The notes beneath the pieces were generated by a model. It worked only from the letters and a program-made list of their open reading frames with translations, was not told where the DNA came from and searched no databases. A DNA stretch of 64,000 nucleotides, taken from NCBI GenBank assembly GCA_002085445.1, contig NBMI01000075.1, forward strand, positions 1-64,000, in the 5' to 3' direction. The translations under genes and the position numbers were made by a program. This document shows, in pieces, positions 57,304 to 64,000 of this stretch (positions are counted from its first letter, which is position 1; each line of letters opens with the position of its first letter). This DNA comes from Candidatus Parabeggiatoa sp. nov. 2. Lineage in GTDB: Bacteria; Pseudomonadota; Gammaproteobacteria; Beggiatoales; Beggiatoaceae.

Positions 57304-59097
57304 CTAAAAGTCGTAAGTCAGAATATCATGGGCCCGTCGGCAGATTTCTTGCCCATAATCTGTCCACAGCCCTTGTCCCCAGTATCGGTAACAACTGGTT
57401 TGCGAGGCCATCATGTGATACAGGGCGTTGCGATATCTATGTTCGTTGGTGGGAATGCGTCCTTTAATGGCTTTTTCATTGAAAAGCGCACTGACTTTTT
57501 CCATGGGGCCGAGTACGTTTTCATAGCCCTTCACCCAAGAAAGGTTGTTTGTCCAACTGCCGCCTTCGACATGGAATTGGTTGTCTTCTTTTTTCAGTTC
57601 TTCAATGACTTGCGCCATTTTTTCGGGCCCATCGCCCGGTTTGACGCGATCCCATAAGCGTTTTTGCATAATGGGTTGAACCACTGGTAAATCTTGTTCT
57701 TGGATGCCCATTGCGAACAGATGCTCCAAGTATTCCGTGGCGTTCATCAGTGGCGTATCTGAGCCGGTGCTGTCATTGGATACTTCAAAGAATTTGTGTG
57801 GAAATTCGTTCATCATCACGCCACCATTTTCGCCGTCGGCAATCTGAGTAATGAGTGGTGGAACAGATTTGCCACCCAAATCCCAACGGGATTGTTCTCT
57901 GGCTTCATAGTAGGGCTGCATTTGGGCAACCAGCTTGGTATCGCTGCCTTGCGTTTTGATGATGGCGATAATGCTGGCCGTTTCGCCGTAAGAGTTGGTA
58001 CAAACGAGGCGGTGGGGAATGTGTGGACGATCTGGGTTCCGGCCGTTTTCTGGGCGCTCGACGCTATGTTCTTGCACCAGTACCCATTGGTAGCCACAAT
58101 CTTTGAGCGTTTTGACAAATTCGTAGGCAATATCGGGATGATTGGGTAAGGCCATTTCTGACGGTGAAAATCCACGCACGCGGCTCAGTGCTTCAAGACC
58201 GAAAATGGCCGCAAAGTGGTGTTGCCAAGCAAGGACGTGCAGTCGGAAATCTTGAACGGGCGTAGAAGGCGCTACCGCATGTCCCCAAGGACAACCTAGC
58301 CATTCTACCGTGCGCCGATAATTATGATCGAGCGTTATCGTCTTGAGGTAGTCGAGTACGTCGTGCAGCTCCATTTGGCGTAAGCCGTGCAGCAGTGTGC
58401 CCGAATATTCCAGCATGACACGCGGTTGTTTGCCTTCATTCACCAGTTGCGGGAGAAATTCGGCTATGCGCTTGTAACACCAGTGGAAGGCGGGGGCATT
58501 ATGGTTGTCGCCAATGCACTGATTATCCCACATGTATTTGAGATTGCAGATCATTTCCGCAGTATGGAGATCGCCACCGCCAGCGGGGATTAAAGGCTGG
58601 TGCATGTGCAGGGCAACGGCGCAGGCGCTGCGAATGCGTCCAAAATCAATTCCGCTATCATGCAAAAAAACGGGGTGTGGGCTGCTTGGGCTGCTGTCAA
58701 GAAGGGTTTTTTGGAGAATTTTTTCGGATCCAGAGACGTTAGGTACGCCATTGATGTATTCGGAGAAATCACCTTCCCAGTCGGGAAAGTGAGGCAGATC
58801 AATGTGGCTTTTTGGTTTGGGTTTTGGTGGCGGGGCTGCGGTTTTAGGCATGCCACCGCGGTTTTTCGGTTCAGGCGGTGGTGTCGGGGCTGCGGTTTTT
58901 GGCATTTCACCACGGCTTGTCCTTTTCGCTTCCGGTGGAGATATCGGGGCGCTGGTTTTCGGCAAGCTTGTCGATTCGGGCTTTGGTGTTGGTTGGGTGA
59001 TTTTTGGCGTATCACCGAGTTTTTTCGATTCAGGTTGGATTGAAGAAGAAGTTGTGGTTTTAGCCAAGTTACCCGTGTTTTTTGAAAGTTTATTCAT
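57304..59097 (-). CDS. Glycoside hydrolase family 57 protein
   Basis: 597 residues. Residues 1-~100 are a Pro/Lys/Ser/Thr-rich, repetitive tail (PKTAAPTPPPEPK type) without a signal peptide. The catalytic part begins SACAVALHMHQPLIP, the N-terminal strand typical of GH57, and includes MLEYSGTLLHGL, LGCPWGHAVAPS, GFSPSEMALP and ENGGVMMNEFP. GH57 enzymes are amylases, 4-alpha-glucanotransferases or branching enzymes. With glgA directly upstream on the same strand, a role in glycogen metabolism is likely. AAGGG lies 8 nt before the start. The catalytic Glu/Asp pair was not assigned with certainty. Confidence 0.88.
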   Translation of the reverse strand: MNKLSKNTGNLAKTTTSSSIQPESKKLGDTPKITQPTPKPESTSLPKTSAPISPPEAKRTSRGEMPKTAAPTPPPEPKNRGGMPKTAAPPPKPKPKSHIDLPHFPDWEGDFSEYINGVPNVSGSEKILQKTLLDSSPSSPHPVFLHDSGIDFGRIRSACAVALHMHQPLIPAGGGDLHTAEMICNLKYMWDNQCIGDNHNAPAFHWCYKRIAEFLPQLVNEGKQPRVMLEYSGTLLHGLRQMELHDVLDYLKTITLDHNYRRTVEWLGCPWGHAVAPSTPVQDFRLHVLAWQHHFAAIFGLEALSRVRGFSPSEMALPNHPDIAYEFVKTLKDCGYQWVLVQEHSVERPENGRNPDRPHIPHRLVCTNSYGETASIIAIIKTQGSDTKLVAQMQPYYEAREQSRWDLGGKSVPPLITQIADGENGGVMMNEFPHKFFEVSNDSTGSDTPLMNATEYLEHLFAMGIQEQDLPVVQPIMQKRLWDRVKPGDGPEKMAQVIEELKKEDNQFHVEGGSWTNNLSWVKGYENVLGPMEKVSALFNEKAIKGRIPTNEHRYRNALYHMMASQTSCYRYWGQGLWTDYGQEICRRAHDILTYDF

Positions 59098-59418
59098 AAA
59101 ATTAACCCTTATTTAGTGTTTTACCGAAAACCCCTTTTGATAATTAATGAAAAATTAAAACTGATTAAATTCTATAGCAGCCCACCCTATTGATTATACT
59201 ACAAACGGTTAGGATTTGGACTTTTTGCACACCGCCTACCCCCTTATTAATAATTAATAATTAATTGTTACATAAGCTAATAATTAGCAAGTCCCCTCTT
59301 GAGAGGGGATGCTAGGGGCACGTTGAAATTCAAAGAAAACGAACCGTTTTCAGCCGTGCAAAGTATAATGACTGATAAATGATAATTTATAAAAGACAAC
59401 TGAAAAACTGATAACTGT
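59098..59418. other. Spacer between glgA and the GH57 gene
   Basis: About 320 bp with TTAATAATTAATAATTAATTG heptad-like sequence (59245-59270), AGTCCCCTCTTGAGAGGGGATG (a small palindrome, 59290-59312) and TGATAACTG repeats (59365-59425). No promoter or gene recognised. glgA and the GH57 gene may still be co-transcribed. Confidence 0.6.
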
Positions 59419-60891
59419 TCACTGAGTTCGGATGTGTTCGTAAATTCTCGAGTAATGTTGGCCCGAACGATGCCACGAGTAATTGTATTGCATGCCCTGA
59501 AGGACGAGTTTGCGGAATTGTTCGGGATAGGCGTGCCACAAGCCAATGGCGCGGTGCATGGCTGATTCAAGGCCGGCGTAGTCGGCCTCCTGGAAAACAT
59601 AGCCGTTGCGTGCGGTGAGCGGTTTTTCGGAAAAGTCGCGGTCAAATATGGTATCTGCAAGCCCGCCGACGGCTCGCACAATGGGCACGGTACCGTAGCG
59701 TAGCGCAATCAACTGCGCCAACCCACAAGGTTCATACATGCTAGGCATAATGATCATATCTGCCCCGGCATAGATAAGGTGAGCGAGTTCTTCGTCAAAA
59801 CCAATCTCCATATGACAGTCTTCATTGTCATTAAACTCTTGTTTGAGATGCAAAAATTCTTCGTTAATGCTTGCTTCTGGGCTGCTCCCCAACAGGACAA
59901 ATTGTGCGCCATTTTGCAGTGAGTAGAATAGTCCATGCCGGATGAGATGGACACCTTTTTGAACATCCAGACGGCCCACATAAGCAATGATTGGTTTGTA
60001 GTCTTTGCGTAGCAGGAGCCTATCGCGCAGAGCTTCTTTGTTGCCATATTTTTCGTCTAAGTTTGCAATGGCGTAGTGATTGGGAATGTGTGGATCAATT
60101 TCAGGATTCCAGACTTCATAATCCAAGCCGTTGAGAATGCCGCCGAATTTATCCTGGTGGATGTGTAAGGTATCGCTCAAACCGTGTCCTTGCTCGGAAT
60201 GGCGTACTTCCCAAGCGTGTTTTGGCGACACGGTGGTGACGAAGTTTGAGTAAACAATACCGCCTTTCATAAAGTTCAATGCACTTGGATGAACGTTGTC
60301 CTTGAGGCGCTCATGGTGGTGATAATATTCGGGGCGATTCAACTGGGTGGCCGACAGAACATCCGTCCCGGTGATGCCTTGATACCTGAAATTGTGAATG
60401 GTGTAGCAGACGCGGGGGTGATGCATGTCTTGGAATTTGTACATTTCATAGAGCAAGACTGGCACTAGCCCGGTTTGCCAGTCGTGGCAATGGATGACAT
60501 CTGGGTGTTTGTCGGCCTTGAGCAAAAATTCCAGTGCGGCCTTGCTAAAAAAAGCAAATCGCATGGCATCGTCCGGGAAACCATAGTAATGATCTCGGTT
60601 GAAGAAATTATCTGGGGAATGAGACTCGATAAAGAAACATTTTCGCCCATGCACGAATCCAAACCAGACGGAGCAATGAATAGTGCCACCCCCCCAAGGT
60701 ACCCATAAGTCTTGGTAGGCAACGTGGAGGCCCCATATGTGATCGTAGCGCATGCAATCGTACTTTGGCAGAATAATTTCCACATCGTTGCCTCGGATTT
60801 CCAATTCTCTACTGAGACCATAAACGACATCCGCCAAGCCTCCGACTTTGGACACGGGGGCGCATTCAGAAGCAATCATAGCAATGTTCAT
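59419..60891 (-). CDS. glgA: Glycogen synthase (ADP-glucose type)
   Basis: 490 residues, the usual GlgA length. It begins MNIAMIASECAPVSKVGGLA, with the KxGGL motif that binds ADP-glucose. The GT-B fold is visible with YTIHNFRYQG, RLDVQKGVHLI and the C-terminal donor site MPSMYEPCGLAQLIALRYGTV. It adds glucose from ADP-glucose to the growing alpha-1,4-glucan. AAGGTG lies 5 nt before ATG 60889-60891, and TCAGTTATCAGTTTTCAGT heptads are just upstream. Glycogen storage fits the physiology of large sulfur bacteria. Confidence 0.96.
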   Translation of the reverse strand: MNIAMIASECAPVSKVGGLADVVYGLSRELEIRGNDVEIILPKYDCMRYDHIWGLHVAYQDLWVPWGGGTIHCSVWFGFVHGRKCFFIESHSPDNFFNRDHYYGFPDDAMRFAFFSKAALEFLLKADKHPDVIHCHDWQTGLVPVLLYEMYKFQDMHHPRVCYTIHNFRYQGITGTDVLSATQLNRPEYYHHHERLKDNVHPSALNFMKGGIVYSNFVTTVSPKHAWEVRHSEQGHGLSDTLHIHQDKFGGILNGLDYEVWNPEIDPHIPNHYAIANLDEKYGNKEALRDRLLLRKDYKPIIAYVGRLDVQKGVHLIRHGLFYSLQNGAQFVLLGSSPEASINEEFLHLKQEFNDNEDCHMEIGFDEELAHLIYAGADMIIMPSMYEPCGLAQLIALRYGTVPIVRAVGGLADTIFDRDFSEKPLTARNGYVFQEADYAGLESAMHRAIGLWHAYPEQFRKLVLQGMQYNYSWHRSGQHYSRIYEHIRTQ

Positions 60892-60902
60892 TTTGTCACC
60901 TT

Positions 60903-60962
60903 CTTTTCAGTTTTCAGTGATCAGTTATCATTTTTCACTGATCAGTTATCAGTTTTCAGTTA
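60903..60962. repeat. ACTGATAACTGA heptads upstream of glgA
   Basis: TTTTCAGTGATCAGTTATCA occurs twice with a short TTTTTCA spacer in the divergent region between glgA and the YqaA-like gene. Related heptads precede the kinase at 34391 and the gene at 51191. Confidence 0.75.
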
Positions 60963-60995
60963 AGTACCGAAGCACAAATTTTCCGGTACTGATCA

Positions 60996-61436
60996 ATGAT
61001 CATATTCGCTTTCAAAATGATGGGTTATCTGAGTTTGTTTGTAAGTGCTTTTTTGGCTGCAACGTTGTTGCCCTTTTCCTCTGAAGTTCTTTTGGCAACT
61101 TATATTTTGTCAGGAGAGTACAATTTGATGTGGCTATGGATTTGGGCAACGCTGGGCAATGTGACAGGCTCAGTAGTCAACTGGGTGTTGGGGCGGTATT
61201 TCATTCAATTAGTCGCTCGAAGTCGGTTTTTGTTTAGTCAAAGCGAGATTGATAAAGCGCAGGATTTGTTTTTGAAATACGGTGTCTGGACATTATTGTT
61301 GGCGTGGCTGCCCGTTGTTGGTGATCCATTGACTTTTATCGCCGGGGTGTTTCGAGTTCCAATTTTGCTATTTATTGTACTGGTTTTTTTGGGTAAAGGC
61401 AGTCGTTATTTCGTCGTTATATATCTAGTTATATAA
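60996..61436 (+). CDS. YqaA/DedA-like (SNARE-associated family) membrane protein
   Basis: 146 residues, close to E. coli YqaA (142). Hydrophobic helices at about 8-30, 42-65 and 98-140. The LPFSSEVLLATYILSG segment, GNVTGSVVNWVLGRY and the LPVVGDPLTFIAGVFR segment are diagnostic of the family. The start may be ATG 61017 or 61020 (MMGYLSLFVSAFLA), closer to the family N-terminus. DedA-superfamily proteins support lipid handling and proton-motive-force balance in the inner membrane; the YqaA function is not well defined. Confidence 0.88.
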   Translation: MIIFAFKMMGYLSLFVSAFLAATLLPFSSEVLLATYILSGEYNLMWLWIWATLGNVTGSVVNWVLGRYFIQLVARSRFLFSQSEIDKAQDLFLKYGVWTLLLAWLPVVGDPLTFIAGVFRVPILLFIVLVFLGKGSRYFVVIYLVI

Positions 61437-61657
61437 ATATTCCGCTTTTTAGCTCAATTTACTTCCATTCGTGATTGTCATTGACTTTTCAGTATAAATT
61501 GATAAGTGATAATTGACAATAACTGAATTCATTTTTATTCACCATCGTGAGAAACCTTCGCTTTCTTAAAAAAAACACAGAATGACACTTAGTCAGGAAT
61601 ATTGAAACCCTTTTTTTTTATGTTTCTCTGTGGAACTTACGGAATATCGTTCCTATT

Positions 61658-62032
61658 TCACTTTTCACTACCCAATTCAAATTGTGCATTCATACGACGT
61701 AGGCGGTTAGCCATCACCTGCATCACTTCAAGAGCGAAGTTTGGTGTATGTTGAATGAGAAAGGTGAAATGCCGCCGACTGATGGGCACAACTTTGCAGT
61801 CCGTCTTGGGGACGGCGGTAGCACTTCGGGGATTGGTGTCAATCAGTGCCATTTCGCCAATAATGTCCCCTCTACCTACGGTATCAATGACCTTATCGCC
61901 GACTATAATGTCTACTTCTCCCTCTATGATGGCGTACATGACTTTGCCCTGATCGCCTTCCTTAAAAATTGTCTGGGCCGTCGAGAAAGAGACGAAGTCT
62001 TGTGAGTTTGAAAAAAGATTTAATGTTGTCAT
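61658..62032 (-). CDS. Cyclic nucleotide-binding (Crp-type cNMP) domain protein
   Basis: 124 residues consisting of one cNMP-binding beta-barrel: FKEGDQGKVMYAIIEGEVDI, VGRGDIIGEMALID and NPRSATAVPKTDC (phosphate-binding cassette GEMALIDTNPRSATA with the conserved Arg). There is no helix-turn-helix, so it is not a transcription factor by itself. It may be a regulatory subunit or adaptor. AAAGGTG lies 6 nt before ATG 62030-62032. It stands alone in its surroundings. Confidence 0.9.
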   Translation of the reverse strand: MTTLNLFSNSQDFVSFSTAQTIFKEGDQGKVMYAIIEGEVDIIVGDKVIDTVGRGDIIGEMALIDTNPRSATAVPKTDCKVVPISRRHFTFLIQHTPNFALEVMQVMANRLRRMNAQFELGSEK

Positions 62033-62260
62033 CCTAACACCTTTACTTTACTATTTTAGTTTTTAGTGACTTTTAAAAAGTTGCAGGTTTTCACTTTAAC
62101 TTCCCCATTGAAGAAAAAAAGCTTCTCGTATGGTGTATTAAGTCCTTCGCCATTGGTAATTGGTGAGGATTCTCCTTTTCTCATAACCAAGTGAGTGGCT
62201 TTTGAGTTTTGATGGGTTTTAAGCCCGTTCTCCGATTCGTGGACTCTAGGTAGTTACACT
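62033..62260. other. Spacer with nothing certain
   Basis: About 230 bp of AT-rich unique sequence upstream of the cNMP protein. It should carry its promoter. No clear motif. Confidence 0.4.
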
Positions 62261-62600
62261 GGCTTTAATAATACTTACCGAAGGGGCTAATAGAGGTTAA
62301 CAAGGAAAGCCCCTTTGGTGCGTATTAATGATTAATGATTAATGATTAATGATTAATGATTAATGATTAGCCCCAAAGGGGCGAAATTAATATAGCCTGG
62401 GGCATCGCCCCAGGAGCCCCTTTGGTGCGTATTAATGATTAATGATTAATGATTAATGATTAATTATTAATGATTAGCCCCAAAGGGGCGAAATTCTGGG
62501 GCATCGCCCCAGGAGCCCCTTTGGTGCGTATTAATGATTAATGATTAATGATTAATGATTAATGATTAATGATTAGCCACTACGGGGCGAGATTAATATA
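62261..62600. repeat. Dispersed 50-bp repeat followed by three palindrome units with heptad loops
   Basis: 62261-62310 equals the reverse complement of about 14517-14572. Three units follow (62309, 62415 and 62514 onward). Each is GCCCCTTTGG, then about five to six TTAATGA heptads, then CCAAAGGGGC (10-bp perfect stem; the third reads CCACTACGGGGC), then AGCCTGGGGCATCGCCCCAGG. The heptads form the loop of the hairpin. Confidence 0.9.
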
Positions 62601-62651
62601 GTTGCCAAACTCGGCCATTAGTTAGTTTGGACGACTGACTATTGGCTCGCA

Positions 62652-63497
62652 TTAGGATGCTTCGGTAATACGCATAGACAAGTCCACCGCTTGCACATCT
62701 TTAGTCATCGCACCCACTGAAATAAAATCGACTTCTGTCTCAGCAATGGCGCGAATGGTTTCTAATGTGACTCCACCCGACGCTTCTAATTTCACTTGAC
62801 TTTGTACGAGCGCCACCGCTTCGCGCAACTGGGGCACTGCGAAATTATCCAGTAACAGGCTATCAGCGCCCGCCGTTAAGGCTTCTTTAACTTGTTCTAG
62901 CGTTTCCACTTCAACTTCTACGGGTAATTGTGCCGCATGATGCCGGGCGGCCGCAATGGCTTGTGTGATAGAACCGGCGGCAAGTATATGATTTTCTTTG
63001 ATTAAAAAAGCGTCATAGAGGCCCAGACGGTGATTAGTGCCACCGCCGCAGCGCACTGCGTATTTTTGGGCGCTACGTAAGCCGGGCAAGGTTTTGCGAG
63101 TGTCCAAGATACAAGCTCTTGTACCACTAATCGCTTTGACATAGCGTTGCACGTTAGTGGCTGTGCCTGAGAGTAATTGTAGAAAATTCAAGGCCGTGCG
63201 CTCTCCCGTGACTAAAGCGCGTGCCGGCCCGGTCAAGTTGCACAAGACTTGATTGGGGCTAATGGGTTCGCCGTCAAGGGTGTGCCAAGTGATTTGCACT
63301 TGGCTATCAAGTTGTTTAAACACTTCATCAAACCAAGCGGTGCCACACAAGATGGCTTGCTCACGGCTGATAACTTGAGCGTGTGCCCGTGTGTCTGCGC
63401 CAATCAGTAGTGCGGTTATATCACCGCTGCCAACATCTTCGACTAAGGCACGTTTGACAGTTTCTACCAAATCGGGGGGTAATCGGGGTTTATCCAT
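62652..63497 (-). CDS. nadC: Nicotinate-nucleotide pyrophosphorylase (quinolinate phosphoribosyltransferase)
   Basis: 281 residues, the normal size. Conserved blocks: [15 protein letters not shown] at the N-terminus, [61 protein letters not shown] and [12 protein letters not shown]. It makes nicotinate mononucleotide from quinolinate and PRPP in NAD synthesis, in the cytoplasm. The retropepsin-like gene lies 24 bp upstream on the same strand, so the two are likely co-transcribed. The upstream AAGGCGT (8 nt) is a reasonable ribosome-binding site. Confidence 0.97.
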   Translation of the reverse strand: MDKPRLPPDLVETVKRALVEDVGSGDITALLIGADTRAHAQVISREQAILCGTAWFDEVFKQLDSQVQITWHTLDGEPISPNQVLCNLTGPARALVTGERTALNFLQLLSGTATNVQRYVKAISGTRACILDTRKTLPGLRSAQKYAVRCGGGTNHRLGLYDAFLIKENHILAAGSITQAIAAARHHAAQLPVEVEVETLEQVKEALTAGADSLLLDNFAVPQLREAVALVQSQVKLEASGGVTLETIRAIAETEVDFISVGAMTKDVQAVDLSMRITEAS

Positions 63498-63521
63498 TTA
63501 ACGCCTTGATTTGCAATACTT

Positions 63522-63995
63522 TTAAGAAGATTGACGTAAAATAAGCGTATCGCCGCGCTGGGTAAATTCTAAATGCTTAAGAAAACTCATGCCTAGCAAA
63601 ATTTCATCGGATTGCATGTGCGGGTTAATACTGGCACGCACCCTATGTAATTCAATACCCCCCAAAGTAACGCTGGCAAGTTCGGTACTATGGGTTGTGA
63701 TCGTCCCATTGGCCGTACTTGCGAGCATGGGTGTTCCTCGCTCTAAATTGAGGCGACGTGCGACATGATCCGGAATGGATACCACTGTTGCCCCGGTGTC
63801 GAGAAGAAAAACGACGGGTTGACCGTTAATCATGCCGCTTGCCACATAATGGCCGCTGGGACTGCGTCGTAGTCGCACTTCACGAGTGCCGTCTTGTTGG
63901 TATTGGGTGATTGGCTCTTGGTTAGGATTGTCCTGTTTTTTGAGAAAATGATTGAAAAACAAGAACAGCAAGCCTAGCAGGAGTAACCAAGCCAC
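63522..63995 (-). CDS. Retropepsin-like (clan AA) aspartic protease, membrane-anchored
   Basis: 157 residues from a GTG (63993-63995). The frame stays open to the window edge, so the true start may lie outside. A TM helix (LLLLGLLFLFF) at the N-terminus is followed by a retroviral-protease-like domain: VVFLLDTGATVVSIP (catalytic Asp-Thr-Gly), LASTANGTITTH and EILLGMSFLKHLEF. Such proteins form dimers in the envelope; substrates are unknown. It precedes nadC by 24 bp, a pairing seen in several gammaproteobacteria as far as I recall. Confidence 0.88.
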   Translation of the reverse strand: MAWLLLLGLLFLFFNHFLKKQDNPNQEPITQYQQDGTREVRLRRSPSGHYVASGMINGQPVVFLLDTGATVVSIPDHVARRLNLERGTPMLASTANGTITTHSTELASVTLGGIELHRVRASINPHMQSDEILLGMSFLKHLEFTQRGDTLILRQSS

Positions 63996-64000
63996 GTAAA

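Overview
The window looks like part of the chromosome of a gammaproteobacterium, most likely a large or filamentous sulfur bacterium (Beggiatoaceae: Beggiatoa, Thioploca, Thiomargarita and relatives). This is inference. It rests on ordinary gammaproteobacterial housekeeping genes (msbA, pyrG, glgA, nadC) set in AT-rich spacers crowded with palindromes and heptamer direct repeats, on several eukaryote-like Ser/Thr kinases, and on many decayed toxin-antitoxin and Uma2 genes. No rRNA, tRNA, CRISPR array, reverse transcriptase or complete insertion sequence with recognisable ends was seen.

Region 1-15.4 kb is a protein-phosphorylation island: three transmembrane Ser/Thr kinases with near-identical catalytic domains but different C-terminal modules (Sel1 repeats, a lysozyme-like domain, a multi-span membrane domain), a VWA-TM-FHA protein, two small FHA proteins, a trypsin-like protease with a C-terminal FHA domain, two PP2C phosphatases, a MotA/TolQ/ExbB-like membrane protein and a TM-coiled-coil protein with a C-terminal domain like DUF2135. 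Kinases, phosphatases and phosphothreonine readers next to a possible ion-channel pair suggest an envelope signalling machine. No type VI secretion structural genes are present.

Region 15.4-31.4 kb has msbA, a secreted protein with a duplicated domain, a large chemoreceptor, an atypical kinase, pyrG and an RND efflux pump. The pump's adaptor (37.4-38.7 kb) is separated from it by about 6 kb of accessory DNA: a REP-associated tyrosine transposase (RAYT) fused in frame to a Uma2 nuclease domain, a deleted copy of that Uma2, and a fourth kinase joined to a formylglycine-generating-enzyme (FGE) fold domain. The last 130 bp of that gene are about 70 % G+C and look like the variable region of a diversity-generating retroelement (DGR) target. 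A single CAA-to-TAA change interrupts the kinase-FGE reading frame.

Region 39-54 kb carries a RecQ-type helicase with a phosphoribosyltransferase-like tail, a decayed vapBC-type pair, an intact relBE-type pair between two copies of the same repeat, a truncated AIPR-like gene joined to a Uma2 remnant, a 1358-residue secreted acidic repeat protein behind a hairpin-rich leader, and an unknown 318-residue protein flanked by nearly identical direct repeats. Region 54.5-64 kb has a secreted caspase-like protease, a DprA-like protein, a GH57 glycosidase and glycogen synthase, a YqaA-like membrane protein, a cyclic-nucleotide-binding protein, nadC and a retropepsin-like protease.

At least ten repeat families fill the spacers. 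One has the form expected of RAYT-mobilised REPs (a GTAG tetranucleotide followed by a hairpin), which fits the RAYT found here. Several repeats abut or enter coding ends, so the window seems to be continually reshaped by small repeats.
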